Position numbers and translations under genes: made by a program. Positions 1 to 7,662 of a stretch of 11,669 nucleotides of DNA are shown piece after piece; the stretch's first letter is position 1; every line of letters begins with the position of its first letter. The notes under the pieces were generated by a model, which worked only from the letters and a program-made list of their open reading frames with translations, was not told where the DNA came from and searched no databases. This DNA comes from Flavobacterium psychrophilum. Its GTDB lineage: Bacteria; Bacteroidota; Bacteroidia; Flavobacteriales; Flavobacteriaceae. Where the stretch lies: the NCBI GenBank assembly GCA_945897545.1, contig CAMDGJ010000076.1, forward strand, positions 1-11,669. Reading direction: 5' to 3'.

Positions 1-1167
1 AATAAATGGGTTTCTTATCCAGAATTGAGTAAAGTGGGCTTGAAAGGAATGGCGGAGACTTACACACACAACATTCTTCAGTTGTACTTTTCAGCTTTAG
101 AGAAAGCGTCTGTTACTAGCAATTACAGCGACGCTAATGGATTATTAGAAAGTATGAACGGTTTTCAAAAGAAGTATGGCAGTAAAGTATTGCCAAGTGA
201 TGAAAAAATCACTTCGGAAATCTTGTATAACAAATATGATGTGTTTAAAAAATTGCCGTATTGGTACATCTATGCTTCCATATTAATGCTACTTTTTACG
301 ATTCTTAATATTTTTAAAGAAAGAAAATCGTTGAATTATTTGGTTAATGGAATGCACGTTATCGTTGGATTACTTTTTGCCTTGCACACTTGCGGCTTAA
401 TGGCACGATGGTACATTTCGGGTCACGCACCTTGGAGTAATGCTTATGAATCAATCATTTATGTAGCTTGGGCAACGATGTTTTTTGGTTTGGCTTTCGA
501 TAGAAAATCTAAACTTACCGTAGCTTCTTCTGCTTTTGTGGCTGCTATGATTTTGACTGCTGCATATATGAATTGGATAGATCCAGAAATTGGCAATTTA
601 GTACCAGTGTTGAACTCGTATTGGTTAATGATTCACGTGGCAATTATCGTGGCGAGCTACGGACCGTTTGCTTTGGGAATGATTTTGGGAGTGGTTTCTT
701 TGATTCTTATTTTGTTTACCACCGAAAAGAACAAAGAAAAAATGAATTTAAACATCAAGGAAATAACATACATCAACGAAATGGCCTTAACAATTGGGTT
801 GATCATGTTAACGATAGGTAATTTTCTTGGCGGTCAATGGGCTAATGAGAGTTGGGGTCGTTACTGGGGTTGGGATCCAAAAGAAACTTGGGCATTGATT
901 AGTATTATGGTCTATGCTTTTGTGATTCACGCTCGTTATGTTCCTTCTTTGAGAGGAAAATGGATATTTAATTTAATGAGTATTTTCGCCTTCTTGTCTA
1001 TTTTGTTTACCTATTTTGGAGTCAATTTTCACTTGGTAGGATTACATTCTTATGCAAGTGGTGAAGCACATTCTTTAAATTGGATTTGGTATTCGTTGGT
1101 GGTTATAACTGCATTTGGCGCTATTACTTATCCAAAATATAAAAAACATTATAAGACCAATAAATAG
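1..1167 (+). CDS. ccsA: Cytochrome c biogenesis protein CcsA (C-terminal part of a CcsBA/ResBC-type fusion), 5'-truncated
   Basis: The reading frame is open from base 1, so the 388 residues seen are the C-terminal part of a longer protein; the TTG at 25 is not a credible start. The visible part begins with a soluble stretch of about 75 residues and continues as a polytopic membrane domain. The tryptophan-rich WWD haem-handling motif lies near visible residues 277-298 (GGQW..SWGRYWGWDPKETW). Candidate haem-ligand histidines are in HVAIIVASY (about residue 212) and FHLVGLHSY (about 344 and 349). This is the family signature of CcsA/CcsBA, the system II synthetase that exports haem and attaches it to CXXCH apocytochromes at the outer face of the inner membrane. 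In Bacteroidetes a ResB-like half usually precedes it in one polypeptide, which is probably what lies beyond the window edge. No terminator is obvious after the stop. Confidence 0.92.
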   Translation, partial: NKWVSYPELSKVGLKGMAETYTHNILQLYFSALEKASVTSNYSDANGLLESMNGFQKKYGSKVLPSDEKITSEILYNKYDVFKKLPYWYIYASILMLLFTILNIFKERKSLNYLVNGMHVIVGLLFALHTCGLMARWYISGHAPWSNAYESIIYVAWATMFFGLAFDRKSKLTVASSAFVAAMILTAAYMNWIDPEIGNLVPVLNSYWLMIHVAIIVASYGPFALGMILGVVSLILILFTTEKNKEKMNLNIKEITYINEMALTIGLIMLTIGNFLGGQWANESWGRYWGWDPKETWALISIMVYAFVIHARYVPSLRGKWIFNLMSIFAFLSILFTYFGVNFHLVGLHSYASGEAHSLNWIWYSLVVITAFGAITYPKYKKHYKTNK

Positions 1168-1346
1168 GATTTAATACAACAAATAAAGCTTTCAGTTCAG
1201 ACGATTAGATTTTTTTACATATGAAGAGCTGTTAGTATTATTGTTGAATTGGGTAAAACGCTTGGATTTAAGATTAATAAAAATTTAGTAGTTGTAATAG
1301 CCAAGTAAAAATCATTTTGACTAATTTTATAAAAATTTTTAATTCT

Positions 1347-1919
1347 ATGAAAAACCTATTTATGTACGCCTTAGGACTTTTCTTATTTACGAGTTGTCAA
1401 GGTCAGAGCAAACAAAACAAACCCCAAGTAATTATGGAAAAACAAACGATTTATCAATTCAAAGTGGAGGATTTATCAGGAAAACAATTTGATTTTGCGT
1501 CATTAAAAGGCAAGAAAATAATGATTGTAAACACCGCTTCAAAATGTGGATTAACGCCACAATACAAAGAACTGGAAGCGTTGTATAAAGAATATGCTGC
1601 CAAAGGTTTTGTGATTGTAGGCTTTCCAGCCAATAATTTTGCGGGTCAAGAGCCTGGAACTAATAAAGAAATTGCCAGTTTTTGTCAACTCAATTATGGC
1701 GTTACCTTCCCGATGATGGACAAAGTTTCTGTAAAAGGAGATGATATGTGTGCTGTTTATAAATTCCTTACTCAAAAATCCAAAAATGGATTGGAAGATT
1801 CAGAAGTAGGTTGGAATTTCCAAAAATATCTTTTGAACGAAAAAGGAGAATTAGAAAAAGTGATTTCTCCAAGAACTTTGCCAACAGACCCAGAAATTGT
1901 GAATTGGATAAGAAGTTAG
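1347..1919 (+). CDS. Glutathione peroxidase family protein (thioredoxin-type peroxidase), predicted lipoprotein
   Basis: A 190-residue protein reducing hydroperoxides. The peroxidatic cysteine is Cys67 in NTASKCGLTPQY. The rest of the family tetrad is visible: Gln101 in NNFAGQEPG, and Trp156-Asn157 in GWNFQKYLL. Cys113 in SFCQLNYGVTFP is placed like the resolving cysteine of non-seleno, thioredoxin-dependent members, so the reductant is probably thioredoxin rather than glutathione (family knowledge). ATG 1347 is preferred over the in-frame TTG at 1317 because it yields a compact lipoprotein signal: a Lys, a hydrophobic core and lipobox FTSC with lipidated Cys17. No acidic run follows the Cys, so a surface-export signal is not evident and a periplasm-facing location is inferred. 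An internal ATG at 1434 (MEKQTIYQFKV) would give a complete cytoplasmic peroxidase, so alternative starts are possible. The gene stands alone, convergent with the next gene. Confidence 0.93.
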   Translation: MKNLFMYALGLFLFTSCQGQSKQNKPQVIMEKQTIYQFKVEDLSGKQFDFASLKGKKIMIVNTASKCGLTPQYKELEALYKEYAAKGFVIVGFPANNFAGQEPGTNKEIASFCQLNYGVTFPMMDKVSVKGDDMCAVYKFLTQKSKNGLEDSEVGWNFQKYLLNEKGELEKVISPRTLPTDPEIVNWIRS

Positions 1920-1958
1920 TGATCAGTAATCAGTTTTTAGTGATCAGTTGAAAACAGT
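1918..1958. repeat. 7-bp periodic array (AGTNATC units) after the peroxidase stop
   Basis: From the last two bases of the TAG stop codon, AGT recurs every seven bases at 1918, 1925, 1932, 1939 and 1946, with units such as AGTGATC (exact at 1918 and 1939) and AGTAATC. A further AGT at 1956 is out of phase by three bases. Read on the minus strand the unit is AACTGAT-like, matching the AACTNNT core of the arrays before menD and menA. Function unknown. Confidence 0.6.
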
Positions 1959-1981
1959 TTGCATTGCAAACTCTTTTTTTT
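1956..1981 (+). terminator. Rho-independent terminator after glutathione peroxidase
   Basis: A perfect 7-bp stem (AGTTTGC, three-base loop, GCAAACT) is followed by one C and eight consecutive T. It sits 37 bases after the peroxidase stop, between two convergent genes. On the minus strand only a short run of four T follows the hairpin, so action on the converging dus transcript would be weak. Confidence 0.8.
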
Positions 1982-2055
1982 ATGCTATTTTCTGATCCGT
2001 TTTTATCGCTATTTTGCTTTAGCAATCCGTTTCATCAGCGTCCGCTTCTTCAAAA

Positions 2056-3006
2056 CTAAATTTTCTCATTTTTAAAAATTGTCACAACAGCCGCTTCATA
2101 ATTTCGGATACTTTGCGCTTTTTTAATTTGTTTCAATACTTTGTGTGGATCTGAAAAAGTAGCCGAAAAGTACTCCCATAAATGATACATTTTCAATAAG
2201 ATATGGGTTTGTCCAGACAAAGATTCACTATAAATAGCATATAAAGTATCGTGAAATTCACGGAACAACTCCATTTTGTTTTTAGGATATTCAAATGAAT
2301 TGCTTTTTATCATACTGGGTAAAAAAGGATCCGAAATTAATCCTCGCCCGATCATCCAATGATCTATTGATGGGAAACGTTCTTGCATTTCGTGAAACTT
2401 TTTCACGGAAGTGATATCGCCGTTATAATACAATTTATGTTTTGTGTTGTCGACACAAAGTTGGAACGCATTGAGGTTGACGCCTCCTTTATACAACTGC
2501 TTGCCAATGCGGGCGTGAATGGCAATATTCTTGATAGGGTAGGTATCTAAAATCGGCAAAACATCCAGGATTTCTTCGCTGTTTTCGTACCCCAAACGCA
2601 TTTTCATCGACACAATAATGTCGGATTCAGAATGGGCTCTTTCCAGAATATGATTGATTTTTTCGGGCTTACTGATCAAGCCCGAACCCATTCCAGATTT
2701 GGTAACCATCGGATACGGACAACCCAAATTCCAGTTTAATTCTTTATATCCCAATTCACGAACATATTTAGCAACAAATAAAAACTCGTCGGCATCATTT
2801 GTGATTACTTGCGGAATCACTTTTAAACCCAGATTGTTTTCAGGGAGCAGGTCTCGCTCATACGAAGGCTTAATTTCTAGCTTTCCGTTCAGCCGAATAT
2901 AAGGAGAATAAAAAGTGTCGATTCCGCCAAAAAGCTTGTTTTGGGCATTTCTAAAACGAAAATCGGTAAATCCTTGTAAGGGCGAAGAAAGCAGGGTAAA
3001 GCTCAT
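2056..3006 (-). CDS. tRNA-dihydrouridine synthase family protein (DusC-like FMN reductase)
   Basis: A 316-residue flavoenzyme of the Dus family, which reduces specific uridines in the tRNA D-loop to dihydrouridine with FMN and NADPH. The N-terminus has the barrel-opening motif SSPLQGFTDFRFR (residues 7-19). The catalytic proton-donor Cys96 is in NWNLGCPYPMVTKSGMGSGL. FMN and substrate contact motifs follow: MKMRLG (134-139), IHARIGKQLYKG (163-174), YYNGDI (193-198) and MIGRGL (218-223). A helical C-terminal domain occupies roughly 235-316, as expected for tRNA binding. The length is normal for the family. The third motif reads HARIG rather than the more familiar HGRT seen in DusA/B. Which uridine it modifies cannot be read from sequence. 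It lies downstream of the acetyltransferase on the same strand but has its own promoter box at 3023-3030. Confidence 0.93.
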   Translation of the reverse strand: MSFTLLSSPLQGFTDFRFRNAQNKLFGGIDTFYSPYIRLNGKLEIKPSYERDLLPENNLGLKVIPQVITNDADEFLFVAKYVRELGYKELNWNLGCPYPMVTKSGMGSGLISKPEKINHILERAHSESDIIVSMKMRLGYENSEEILDVLPILDTYPIKNIAIHARIGKQLYKGGVNLNAFQLCVDNTKHKLYYNGDITSVKKFHEMQERFPSIDHWMIGRGLISDPFLPSMIKSNSFEYPKNKMELFREFHDTLYAIYSESLSGQTHILLKMYHLWEYFSATFSDPHKVLKQIKKAQSIRNYEAAVVTIFKNEKI

Positions 3007-3022
3007 AATATTTGTAAAAGTG

Positions 3023-3030
3023 CAAAGATA
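3023..3030 (-). promoter_or_regulatory. Predicted promoter -7 box (TATCTTTG) of the tRNA-dihydrouridine synthase gene
   Basis: On the minus strand the sequence reads TATCTTTGCAC, an exact match to the Bacteroidetes TAnnTTTG -7 element, 17 bases upstream of the ATG. The same TATCTTTGC string lies upstream of menD and of the S1-protein gene in this window. A clear -33 TTG element is not visible. Confidence 0.6.
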
Positions 3031-3091
3031 GGATTCTTTTACGCAGTTATGATCTAGTTGGAGAAGTTAAGTTTTTTAGCATTAATAGCTT

Positions 3092-3589
3092 TTACTCTAA
3101 AATCAATTGCATTAAGACTAAATCTAGCCAATGATCAAATTTGTAACCTACTTCCCGAATGGTGCCCGTAACTTTGAAACCAAATTTTTTGTGAAAGGCG
3201 ATACTTGCCTTATTTTCTGCATCGATGGCTCCAATCATGTTGTGGAAACCTTGTTCTTTTGCCAATTTGATAAGTGCTGCCAGTAATAATTTTCCAACTC
3301 CTTTACCAATAAATTCTTCAGCAACATAAACAGAATGTTCCACCGTGTATTGATAACCTATTTTCTCTCGAAATTGACCATAAGTGGCGTATCCAATAGC
3401 TGCGTTTTCAAATTCTGCTACAATTATAGGCCAGTTTTTTGCTTGTTTATCTTCAAACCATAATTTCTGAGCTTCAAAATCGTGTGGCTCATAATCATAA
3501 TTGGATGTACCATGCAATATTTCGTGATTGACGATTTCCAATATTGTATCAATATCTGCAAAAATTGCCGGTCTTATTCTGATTTCCAT
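3092..3589 (-). CDS. GNAT N-acetyltransferase, phosphinothricin/MnaT (YncA)-like
   Basis: A 165-residue single-domain acetyltransferase. The start begins MEIRIRPAIFADIDTI, the usual first strand of the fold; an in-frame TTG at 3625 would add 12 residues but is less likely. The acetyl-CoA motif A is EHSVYVAEEFIGKGVGKLL (about 84-102), with the GKGVG pyrophosphate loop; the preceding position is Ile where many GNATs have Arg or Gln. The C-terminal block AIDAENKASIAFHKKFGF then GTIREVGYKFDHWLDLVLMQ (about 121-161) is the hallmark of the phosphinothricin N-acetyltransferase/MnaT group, which acetylates phosphinothricin, methionine sulfone or sulfoximine. The natural substrate here is unknown, and chromosomal members are often amino-acid-analogue detoxifiers. 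It is divergent from menD and upstream of the dus gene. Confidence 0.9.
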   Translation of the reverse strand: MEIRIRPAIFADIDTILEIVNHEILHGTSNYDYEPHDFEAQKLWFEDKQAKNWPIIVAEFENAAIGYATYGQFREKIGYQYTVEHSVYVAEEFIGKGVGKLLLAALIKLAKEQGFHNMIGAIDAENKASIAFHKKFGFKVTGTIREVGYKFDHWLDLVLMQLILE

Positions 3590-3606
3590 TCCAAATCTAT
3601 TTTGTC

Positions 3607-3614
3607 CAAAATTA
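3607..3614 (-). promoter_or_regulatory. Candidate -7 box (TAATTTTG) for the acetyltransferase gene
   Basis: On the minus strand TAATTTTG fits TAnnTTTG and lies 17 bases upstream of ATG 3589. No -33 partner is evident and AT-rich DNA yields such matches by chance, so confidence is low. If real, the TTG at 3625 could not be the start, because it would be upstream of the transcript. Confidence 0.35.
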
Positions 3615-3658
3615 AGAAAAATCAATCACATACTTATGTAAAAAGTAGAGCAACTTTG

Positions 3659-3666
3659 TATCTTTG
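3659..3666 (+). promoter_or_regulatory. Predicted promoter -7 box (TATCTTTG) of menD
   Basis: TATCTTTGC matches the Bacteroidetes -7 consensus TAnnTTTG, 56 bases upstream of the menD ATG, in the divergent spacer between the acetyltransferase and menD. It is identical to the boxes at 3023-3030 (minus strand) and 9501-9508. The transcript leader would contain the whole 7-bp repeat array that ends at the menD start. Confidence 0.6.
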
Positions 3667-3685
3667 CTGCGATGAGGTTTTCAAC

Positions 3686-3720
3686 AACTTCTAACTCCTA
3701 ACTTCTAATTTCTAACTTCA
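3686..3720. repeat. Five-unit 7-bp tandem array (AACTTCT) just before menD
   Basis: Five uninterrupted heptamers of AACTTCT type run from 3686 to 3720. Units 1 and 3 are exactly AACTTCT; the others differ by one base, for example AACTCCT and AATTTCT. The array ends two bases before the menD ATG (3723), so it occupies the ribosome-binding position and contains no G. The complement AGAAGTT also occurs in the left arm of the menB-menA spacer array. Function unknown. Confidence 0.8.
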
Positions 3721-3722
3721 TA

Positions 3723-5384
3723 ATGGTTTATCCCAAAATACCTTTAGCGCAAAGCATCATTCAAATTTGTCTTGCCAAAGGAATTAAAAATATAATTATT
3801 TCACCGGGATCTCGAAATGCTCCCTTGACAATAGGATTTGTTAGCAATCCGGAATTTAATTGTTATAGCATTGCAGATGAGCGCTGTGCTGCTTTTTTTG
3901 CACTTGGTATTGCTCAGCAAACAATGATACCCGCAGCTTTAGTTTGTACATCTGGTTCTGCATTATTAAATTACTATCCCGCTTTTGCCGAAGCTTTTTA
4001 CAGTCAGATTCCATTAATCGTGATTTCTGCGGATAGACCTCAAAGCAAGATTGATATTGGCGACGGCCAAACCATTCGTCAGGAAAATGTTTTTAAAAAC
4101 CATTCGCTTTATAATGCTAATTTAACTCAAGAAGCATCTGTCGAAAATGATTTGAAAATAAACAAGGCGATTAATAAAGCTTTTACAAAAAAGGGACCGG
4201 TTCACATCAATGCCCCTTTTGAAGAACCTTTGTATCAAACAGTTTCCAAGCTCGATGTTGATGTTACGATTTCGGCTTACGCGAAAGAGCAAAAGAAGAT
4301 TTCCGTAGATGAAATCATTGAATACACGAATATTTGGAATAAATCAAAAAAAATTTTAATCCTTGTTGGTGAAAATAAACCTGACGCAATTGATGGGGAT
4401 AGCATTGATTTTTTCGCCAAAGATACTTCAGTTGTAGTGATGACTGAAACGACTTCGAACTTGCACCATCCCTCATTTTTGAATTCTATTGATTCTATAA
4501 TTACTCCTTTTTTGACCAAAGATTTTAAGAGTTTTCAACCAGATCTACTGATTACTTTTGGCGGAATGGTGGTTTCTAAAAGGATAAAAGCATTATTACG
4601 AAAACACAAGCCTGAACATCATTGGCATATTGATACGCTGAGAGGATATGACACTTTTGGGTGTTTGACGAAGCATTTTAAAGTGAATCCAAATCAATTT
4701 TTCAATCAATTCTTGCGTTTTACAATTCCAATAAAAAGCAATTATAGTTCGGCATTTGAAGCAATTGCAGTTTTGAGAAAAAGGAAACACAGCGAGTACT
4801 TGGCTAAAATTCCTTTTTCAGATTTTAAAGCGTTTGAGACAATAATGTTTAGTTTGCCCGAAGATTGTATGCTGCAAATTAGCAACAGTTCTGCTATTAG
4901 ATATGCCCAATTAATTGCAATAAAACCCTCAATACAAGTATTTTGTAACAGAGGGACTAGCGGAATCGATGGTAGTACTTCAACTGCTATTGGCGCGGCT
5001 GTCGCCAATAGTAAACAGGCGGTTTTAATCACAGGTGATGTTAGTTTTTTATACGACAGCAATGGGTTGTGGAACGACCATATCCCAAAAAACTTCAAGA
5101 TTATTTTAATCAACAATGGCGGTGGAGGTATCTTCAGGATTTTGCCTGGGCACGAAGAAACCCCGGTTTTTAATACTTTTTTCGAAACTTCGCACTGCTT
5201 GACTGCCGAATCATTGGCGAAAATGTATGGTTTTGACTATCATATTGCAAGTGATCAAACAAGTTTGTCCACTAGTTTGACAGCGCTGTACATTCAAAAT
5301 GAAAAACCAGGTATTCTAGAAATTTTTACACCAACTAGAGATAACGGCAAAATATTGTTGCAGTATTTTATGGAGTTGGTTTAA
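3723..5384 (+). CDS. menD: 2-succinyl-5-enolpyruvyl-6-hydroxy-3-cyclohexene-1-carboxylate (SEPHCHC) synthase MenD
   Basis: A 553-residue thiamine-diphosphate enzyme that joins 2-oxoglutarate-derived succinic semialdehyde to isochorismate, the first committed step of menaquinone synthesis, in the cytoplasm. The N-terminal pyrimidine-binding domain has ISPGSRNAPLTIGF (26-39) and the cofactor-activating Glu53 in ADERCAAFFALG. SADRPQ follows at 102-107 and DIGDGQTIRQ at 111-120. A central domain spans about 190-350. The C-terminal domain has NRGTSGIDGSTSTAIGAA (409-426), the Mg/ThDP motif GDVSFLYDSNGL (438-449) and LINNGGGGIFRILPG (462-476), all diagnostic of MenD. The length is normal for the family. 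Transcription likely starts at the box at 3659-3666. No clear terminator follows, and 200 bases separate it from the DUF1800 gene. menB and menA lie about 5 kb downstream on the same strand. Confidence 0.97.
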   Translation: MVYPKIPLAQSIIQICLAKGIKNIIISPGSRNAPLTIGFVSNPEFNCYSIADERCAAFFALGIAQQTMIPAALVCTSGSALLNYYPAFAEAFYSQIPLIVISADRPQSKIDIGDGQTIRQENVFKNHSLYNANLTQEASVENDLKINKAINKAFTKKGPVHINAPFEEPLYQTVSKLDVDVTISAYAKEQKKISVDEIIEYTNIWNKSKKILILVGENKPDAIDGDSIDFFAKDTSVVVMTETTSNLHHPSFLNSIDSIITPFLTKDFKSFQPDLLITFGGMVVSKRIKALLRKHKPEHHWHIDTLRGYDTFGCLTKHFKVNPNQFFNQFLRFTIPIKSNYSSAFEAIAVLRKRKHSEYLAKIPFSDFKAFETIMFSLPEDCMLQISNSSAIRYAQLIAIKPSIQVFCNRGTSGIDGSTSTAIGAAVANSKQAVLITGDVSFLYDSNGLWNDHIPKNFKIILINNGGGGIFRILPGHEETPVFNTFFETSHCLTAESLAKMYGFDYHIASDQTSLSTSLTALYIQNEKPGILEIFTPTRDNGKILLQYFMELV

Positions 5385-5513
5385 AATTTTAATTAGTTTA
5401 CAGTTAGTCCTTCAAGTGTAGTATTAAAATTATTTAATTAATATACATACCTGGAAATCAGAGTTTTACAAAATTAATTATTATTTTTAATAGAATATTC
5501 TGCTGTATATCGA

Positions 5514-5521
5514 TAATTTTG
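5514..5521 (+). promoter_or_regulatory. Candidate -7 box (TAATTTTG) upstream of the DUF1800 gene
   Basis: TAATTTTG fits TAnnTTTG in the AT-rich spacer after menD, 63 bases before ATG 5585. There is no convincing -33 TTG. The rest of the 5385-5584 spacer shows no hairpin terminator or repeat. Confidence 0.3.
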
Positions 5522-5584
5522 TTCGTTCATCGATTTTTTATAATGTCTTAAGACTACTAGCATAACTTAGTGAAAACTTCTTTT

Positions 5585-7378
5585 ATGGCTGCTCAATACA
5601 CACGTAGAAGTCTTATTAAGATATTGATAGCGAGGAATTTAAATGTAGTAGACCCCTTATTCGAAAAATACCGTCGTAAAAATTATTCTACTCGACGATA
5701 CGCTACATCTGAAATTGCGAGAGTTGGCCCCGTAAATAGCGGCTTGGGTCCGTATTTTGGTGCTTGGACTATCAGCGAAGCTTCTTATCTATTGAGGCGA
5801 ACTCAATTTGGTTTTAAAAAAGTAGATGCCGATTCCTTTGTAAATCTTGGTATGGCAGCTTCTGTTACTGCGCTGTTAAATTTCACCAATACTGCTCCAA
5901 GTCCGCCCGTAAATTATTATCAACCTACCGCTGCAGACGAAAATAATCTTCCTTATGGAAGTGATTGGACTCAGAATGTTTTTACAGGATCAGCCGGTGG
6001 TATTACAAATTCAAATAGAACTATAGGTTTAGCGTCGTGGAATCTCAGCTTAGCCCTGAATCAGGAGTTAAATATTCGTGAAAAAATGAGCATGTTTTTG
6101 TACCATTTTATTCCAATAGATTTTACTAGCGTGAGAAATTCTCAAAACTCGTTTTGTGCAAATAATTCAGCCAGAATATGCTATGATTATATGAAATATT
6201 TTAGAGCAAATTGTATGGGTAATTTCAAAATTTTAATACGAAATATGGCTACTCAACCCGCTATGATGTATTATTTGAATAACCAAACCAATTCTAAAAA
6301 TGCTCCAGACGAGAATTTTGCAAGAGAGGTAATGGAATTATTTACTTTAGGTAAAGATCCTTTAAGTTTATATACTCAAGAAGATGTAGTTCAAGCTGCC
6401 AAAGTACTTACTGGTTGGAGGGTAAAGAATCTAAATGCAACGCCTACGACCACTACTTACGATGATACTTTACACGATAAATCGACTAAAACCTTTTCTA
6501 GTTTTTTTAATAATACGGTAATAATCGGAACAGGAGCAACTGAATTAGACGCTTTTGTAGATATGATTTTTTCAAAATCGGTTGTAGTGTCAGAATACAT
6601 TTGCCGTCGTCTTTATCGTTTCTTTGTTTATTATGATATTGATGCCAATATTGAAGCGAATGTCATCACACCATTGGCTCAAGTTTTTGTAGCTAACAAT
6701 TGGAATATTTTACCCGTTTTGAATACCCTTTTCAAAAGCCAACATTTTTATGATATGGCCAATAGAGGCGCTTATATAAAAGCTCCTTTTGATCTCGTGT
6801 TAGGCTCTATCAGGACTTTTAATATTAATACAACAGTTGCTGACGCTTCAAATCACAATGCGCAATATGGTATTTGGAATGATTTTAATAGCTCTTTTTT
6901 GTATCCTATGGAGCAAGCAATGGGAGCAATTCCAACTGTTTCAGGATGGAATTCTTTCTATCAACAACCGTCCTTTCACGAATATTGGATTAACTCAACC
7001 ACAACACAAAGAAGGTTTAGTTTTTTGACCAGTATTTTTAATGGTTATAATAGGACCTACAATGATTTAACCACGAGGATTGAAGTGGATGTCATTGCTT
7101 GGGTAAAGCAGTTTTCAAATAAAATTTGTATTGATCCAGAGCTACTAGTCGAGCAATGTGTCAAATATTTATTGCCCATTGACCTGAGTACTTCAGTCAA
7201 AAACAGATTGAAAATCCAAAATTTATTGTCCAATCAAACGGATAATATGTACTGGACTACGGCTTGGAATAATTATACCAGCAATCCTTCGAATACTACT
7301 TTTACCAATACCGTTAAAACAAGATTGAAGAGTTTGTTACTTACCATTACGCAACTTGCTGAATACCAATTAATGTAA
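5585..7378 (+). CDS. DUF1800 family protein
   Basis: A 597-residue protein from ATG 5585; an in-frame GTG at 5570 would add five residues and cannot be excluded. A TAG at 5558 blocks any longer start. Family landmarks (numbered from the GTG): WTISEASYLLRRTQFGF (66-82), NFAREVMELFTLG (249-261), EDVVQAAKVLTGWRV (271-285), HDKSTKTF (302-309), SEYICRRLYRFFV (341-353), YIKAPFDLVLGSIR (402-415) and SGWNSFYQQPSFHEYWINSTT (458-478). These match the DUF1800 family, whose biochemical function is not established. Members very commonly sit beside a DUF1501 gene, as here. No signal peptide is visible: the N-terminus has TRRSLIK, resembling a twin-arginine motif, but it is followed by a charged stretch rather than a hydrophobic core. 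Ser/Thr/Asn-rich insertions (about 135-165 and 286-330) give it an exported-protein look. It is probably co-transcribed with the DUF1501 gene. Confidence 0.9.
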   Translation: MAAQYTRRSLIKILIARNLNVVDPLFEKYRRKNYSTRRYATSEIARVGPVNSGLGPYFGAWTISEASYLLRRTQFGFKKVDADSFVNLGMAASVTALLNFTNTAPSPPVNYYQPTAADENNLPYGSDWTQNVFTGSAGGITNSNRTIGLASWNLSLALNQELNIREKMSMFLYHFIPIDFTSVRNSQNSFCANNSARICYDYMKYFRANCMGNFKILIRNMATQPAMMYYLNNQTNSKNAPDENFAREVMELFTLGKDPLSLYTQEDVVQAAKVLTGWRVKNLNATPTTTTYDDTLHDKSTKTFSSFFNNTVIIGTGATELDAFVDMIFSKSVVVSEYICRRLYRFFVYYDIDANIEANVITPLAQVFVANNWNILPVLNTLFKSQHFYDMANRGAYIKAPFDLVLGSIRTFNINTTVADASNHNAQYGIWNDFNSSFLYPMEQAMGAIPTVSGWNSFYQQPSFHEYWINSTTTQRRFSFLTSIFNGYNRTYNDLTTRIEVDVIAWVKQFSNKICIDPELLVEQCVKYLLPIDLSTSVKNRLKIQNLLSNQTDNMYWTTAWNNYTSNPSNTTFTNTVKTRLKSLLLTITQLAEYQLM

Positions 7379-7662
7379 GTAGTGAATTGTCTTTTTGCAC
7401 AGCTATTATTTGCTTTTGATGCCCATACAAATCTTAATTTCTTAAAACATAACTTTTATAAAATGAGCATAACCGATAATTGGTCGCAATTGAAAATGCT
7501 TCCCCAGTTCGCAAGCTCGGGTCATCGAATACAAAAAAAATAGTAACCGATGAGATAAACACTAATAATGATCGCGGCCCAAGCGTAAGCAAATAGGCGA
7601 AGCAATTACACCTGACTGTCGGCAGACAGCGATGACCGATAAAAAACAATAAACATCAGCTT
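7379..7662. other. 284-bp spacer between DUF1800 and DUF1501 genes, with a GC-richer island
   Basis: There is no convincing gene, promoter or terminator. The stretch 7561-7640 is about 50 percent G+C by count, far above its surroundings. It contains a small hairpin at 7616-7629 (CTGTC, loop GGCA, GACAG). The hexamer ACCGAT recurs three times, near 7472, 7546 and 7634. A 71-codon minus-strand frame crosses it but has no family resemblance. It may be a decayed interspersed repeat (inference). Confidence 0.5.

Noticed and set aside
1317..1346. TTG start for glutathione peroxidase
   Set aside because: It would put ten residues in front of a well-formed lipoprotein signal peptide; ATG 1347 gives the normal signal length.
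1920..1950. Two TGATCA palindromes as a regulator-binding site after the peroxidase gene
   Set aside because: They lie just past a stop codon in a convergent region and are explained by the seven-base periodic array, so an operator reading is not needed.
3590..3625. Upstream TTG start for the acetyltransferase
   Set aside because: The extra 12 residues do not resemble the family, and MEIRIRPA is the expected N-terminal strand. A candidate -7 box also falls inside the extension.
4742..5116. A 124-codon minus-strand frame inside menD
   Set aside because: It is entirely antisense to the conserved ThDP-binding domain of menD and has no promoter or domain of its own.
5570..5640. Twin-arginine signal peptide on the DUF1800 protein (RRSLIK)
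   Set aside because: No hydrophobic core or cleavage site follows; the next 30 residues are rich in Arg, Lys, Asp and Glu.
7434..7649. A 71-codon minus-strand frame in the DUF1800-DUF1501 spacer
   Set aside because: There is no recognisable domain, start signal or promoter. The spacer is better explained as a repeat or leader region, though a small unknown protein cannot be fully excluded.
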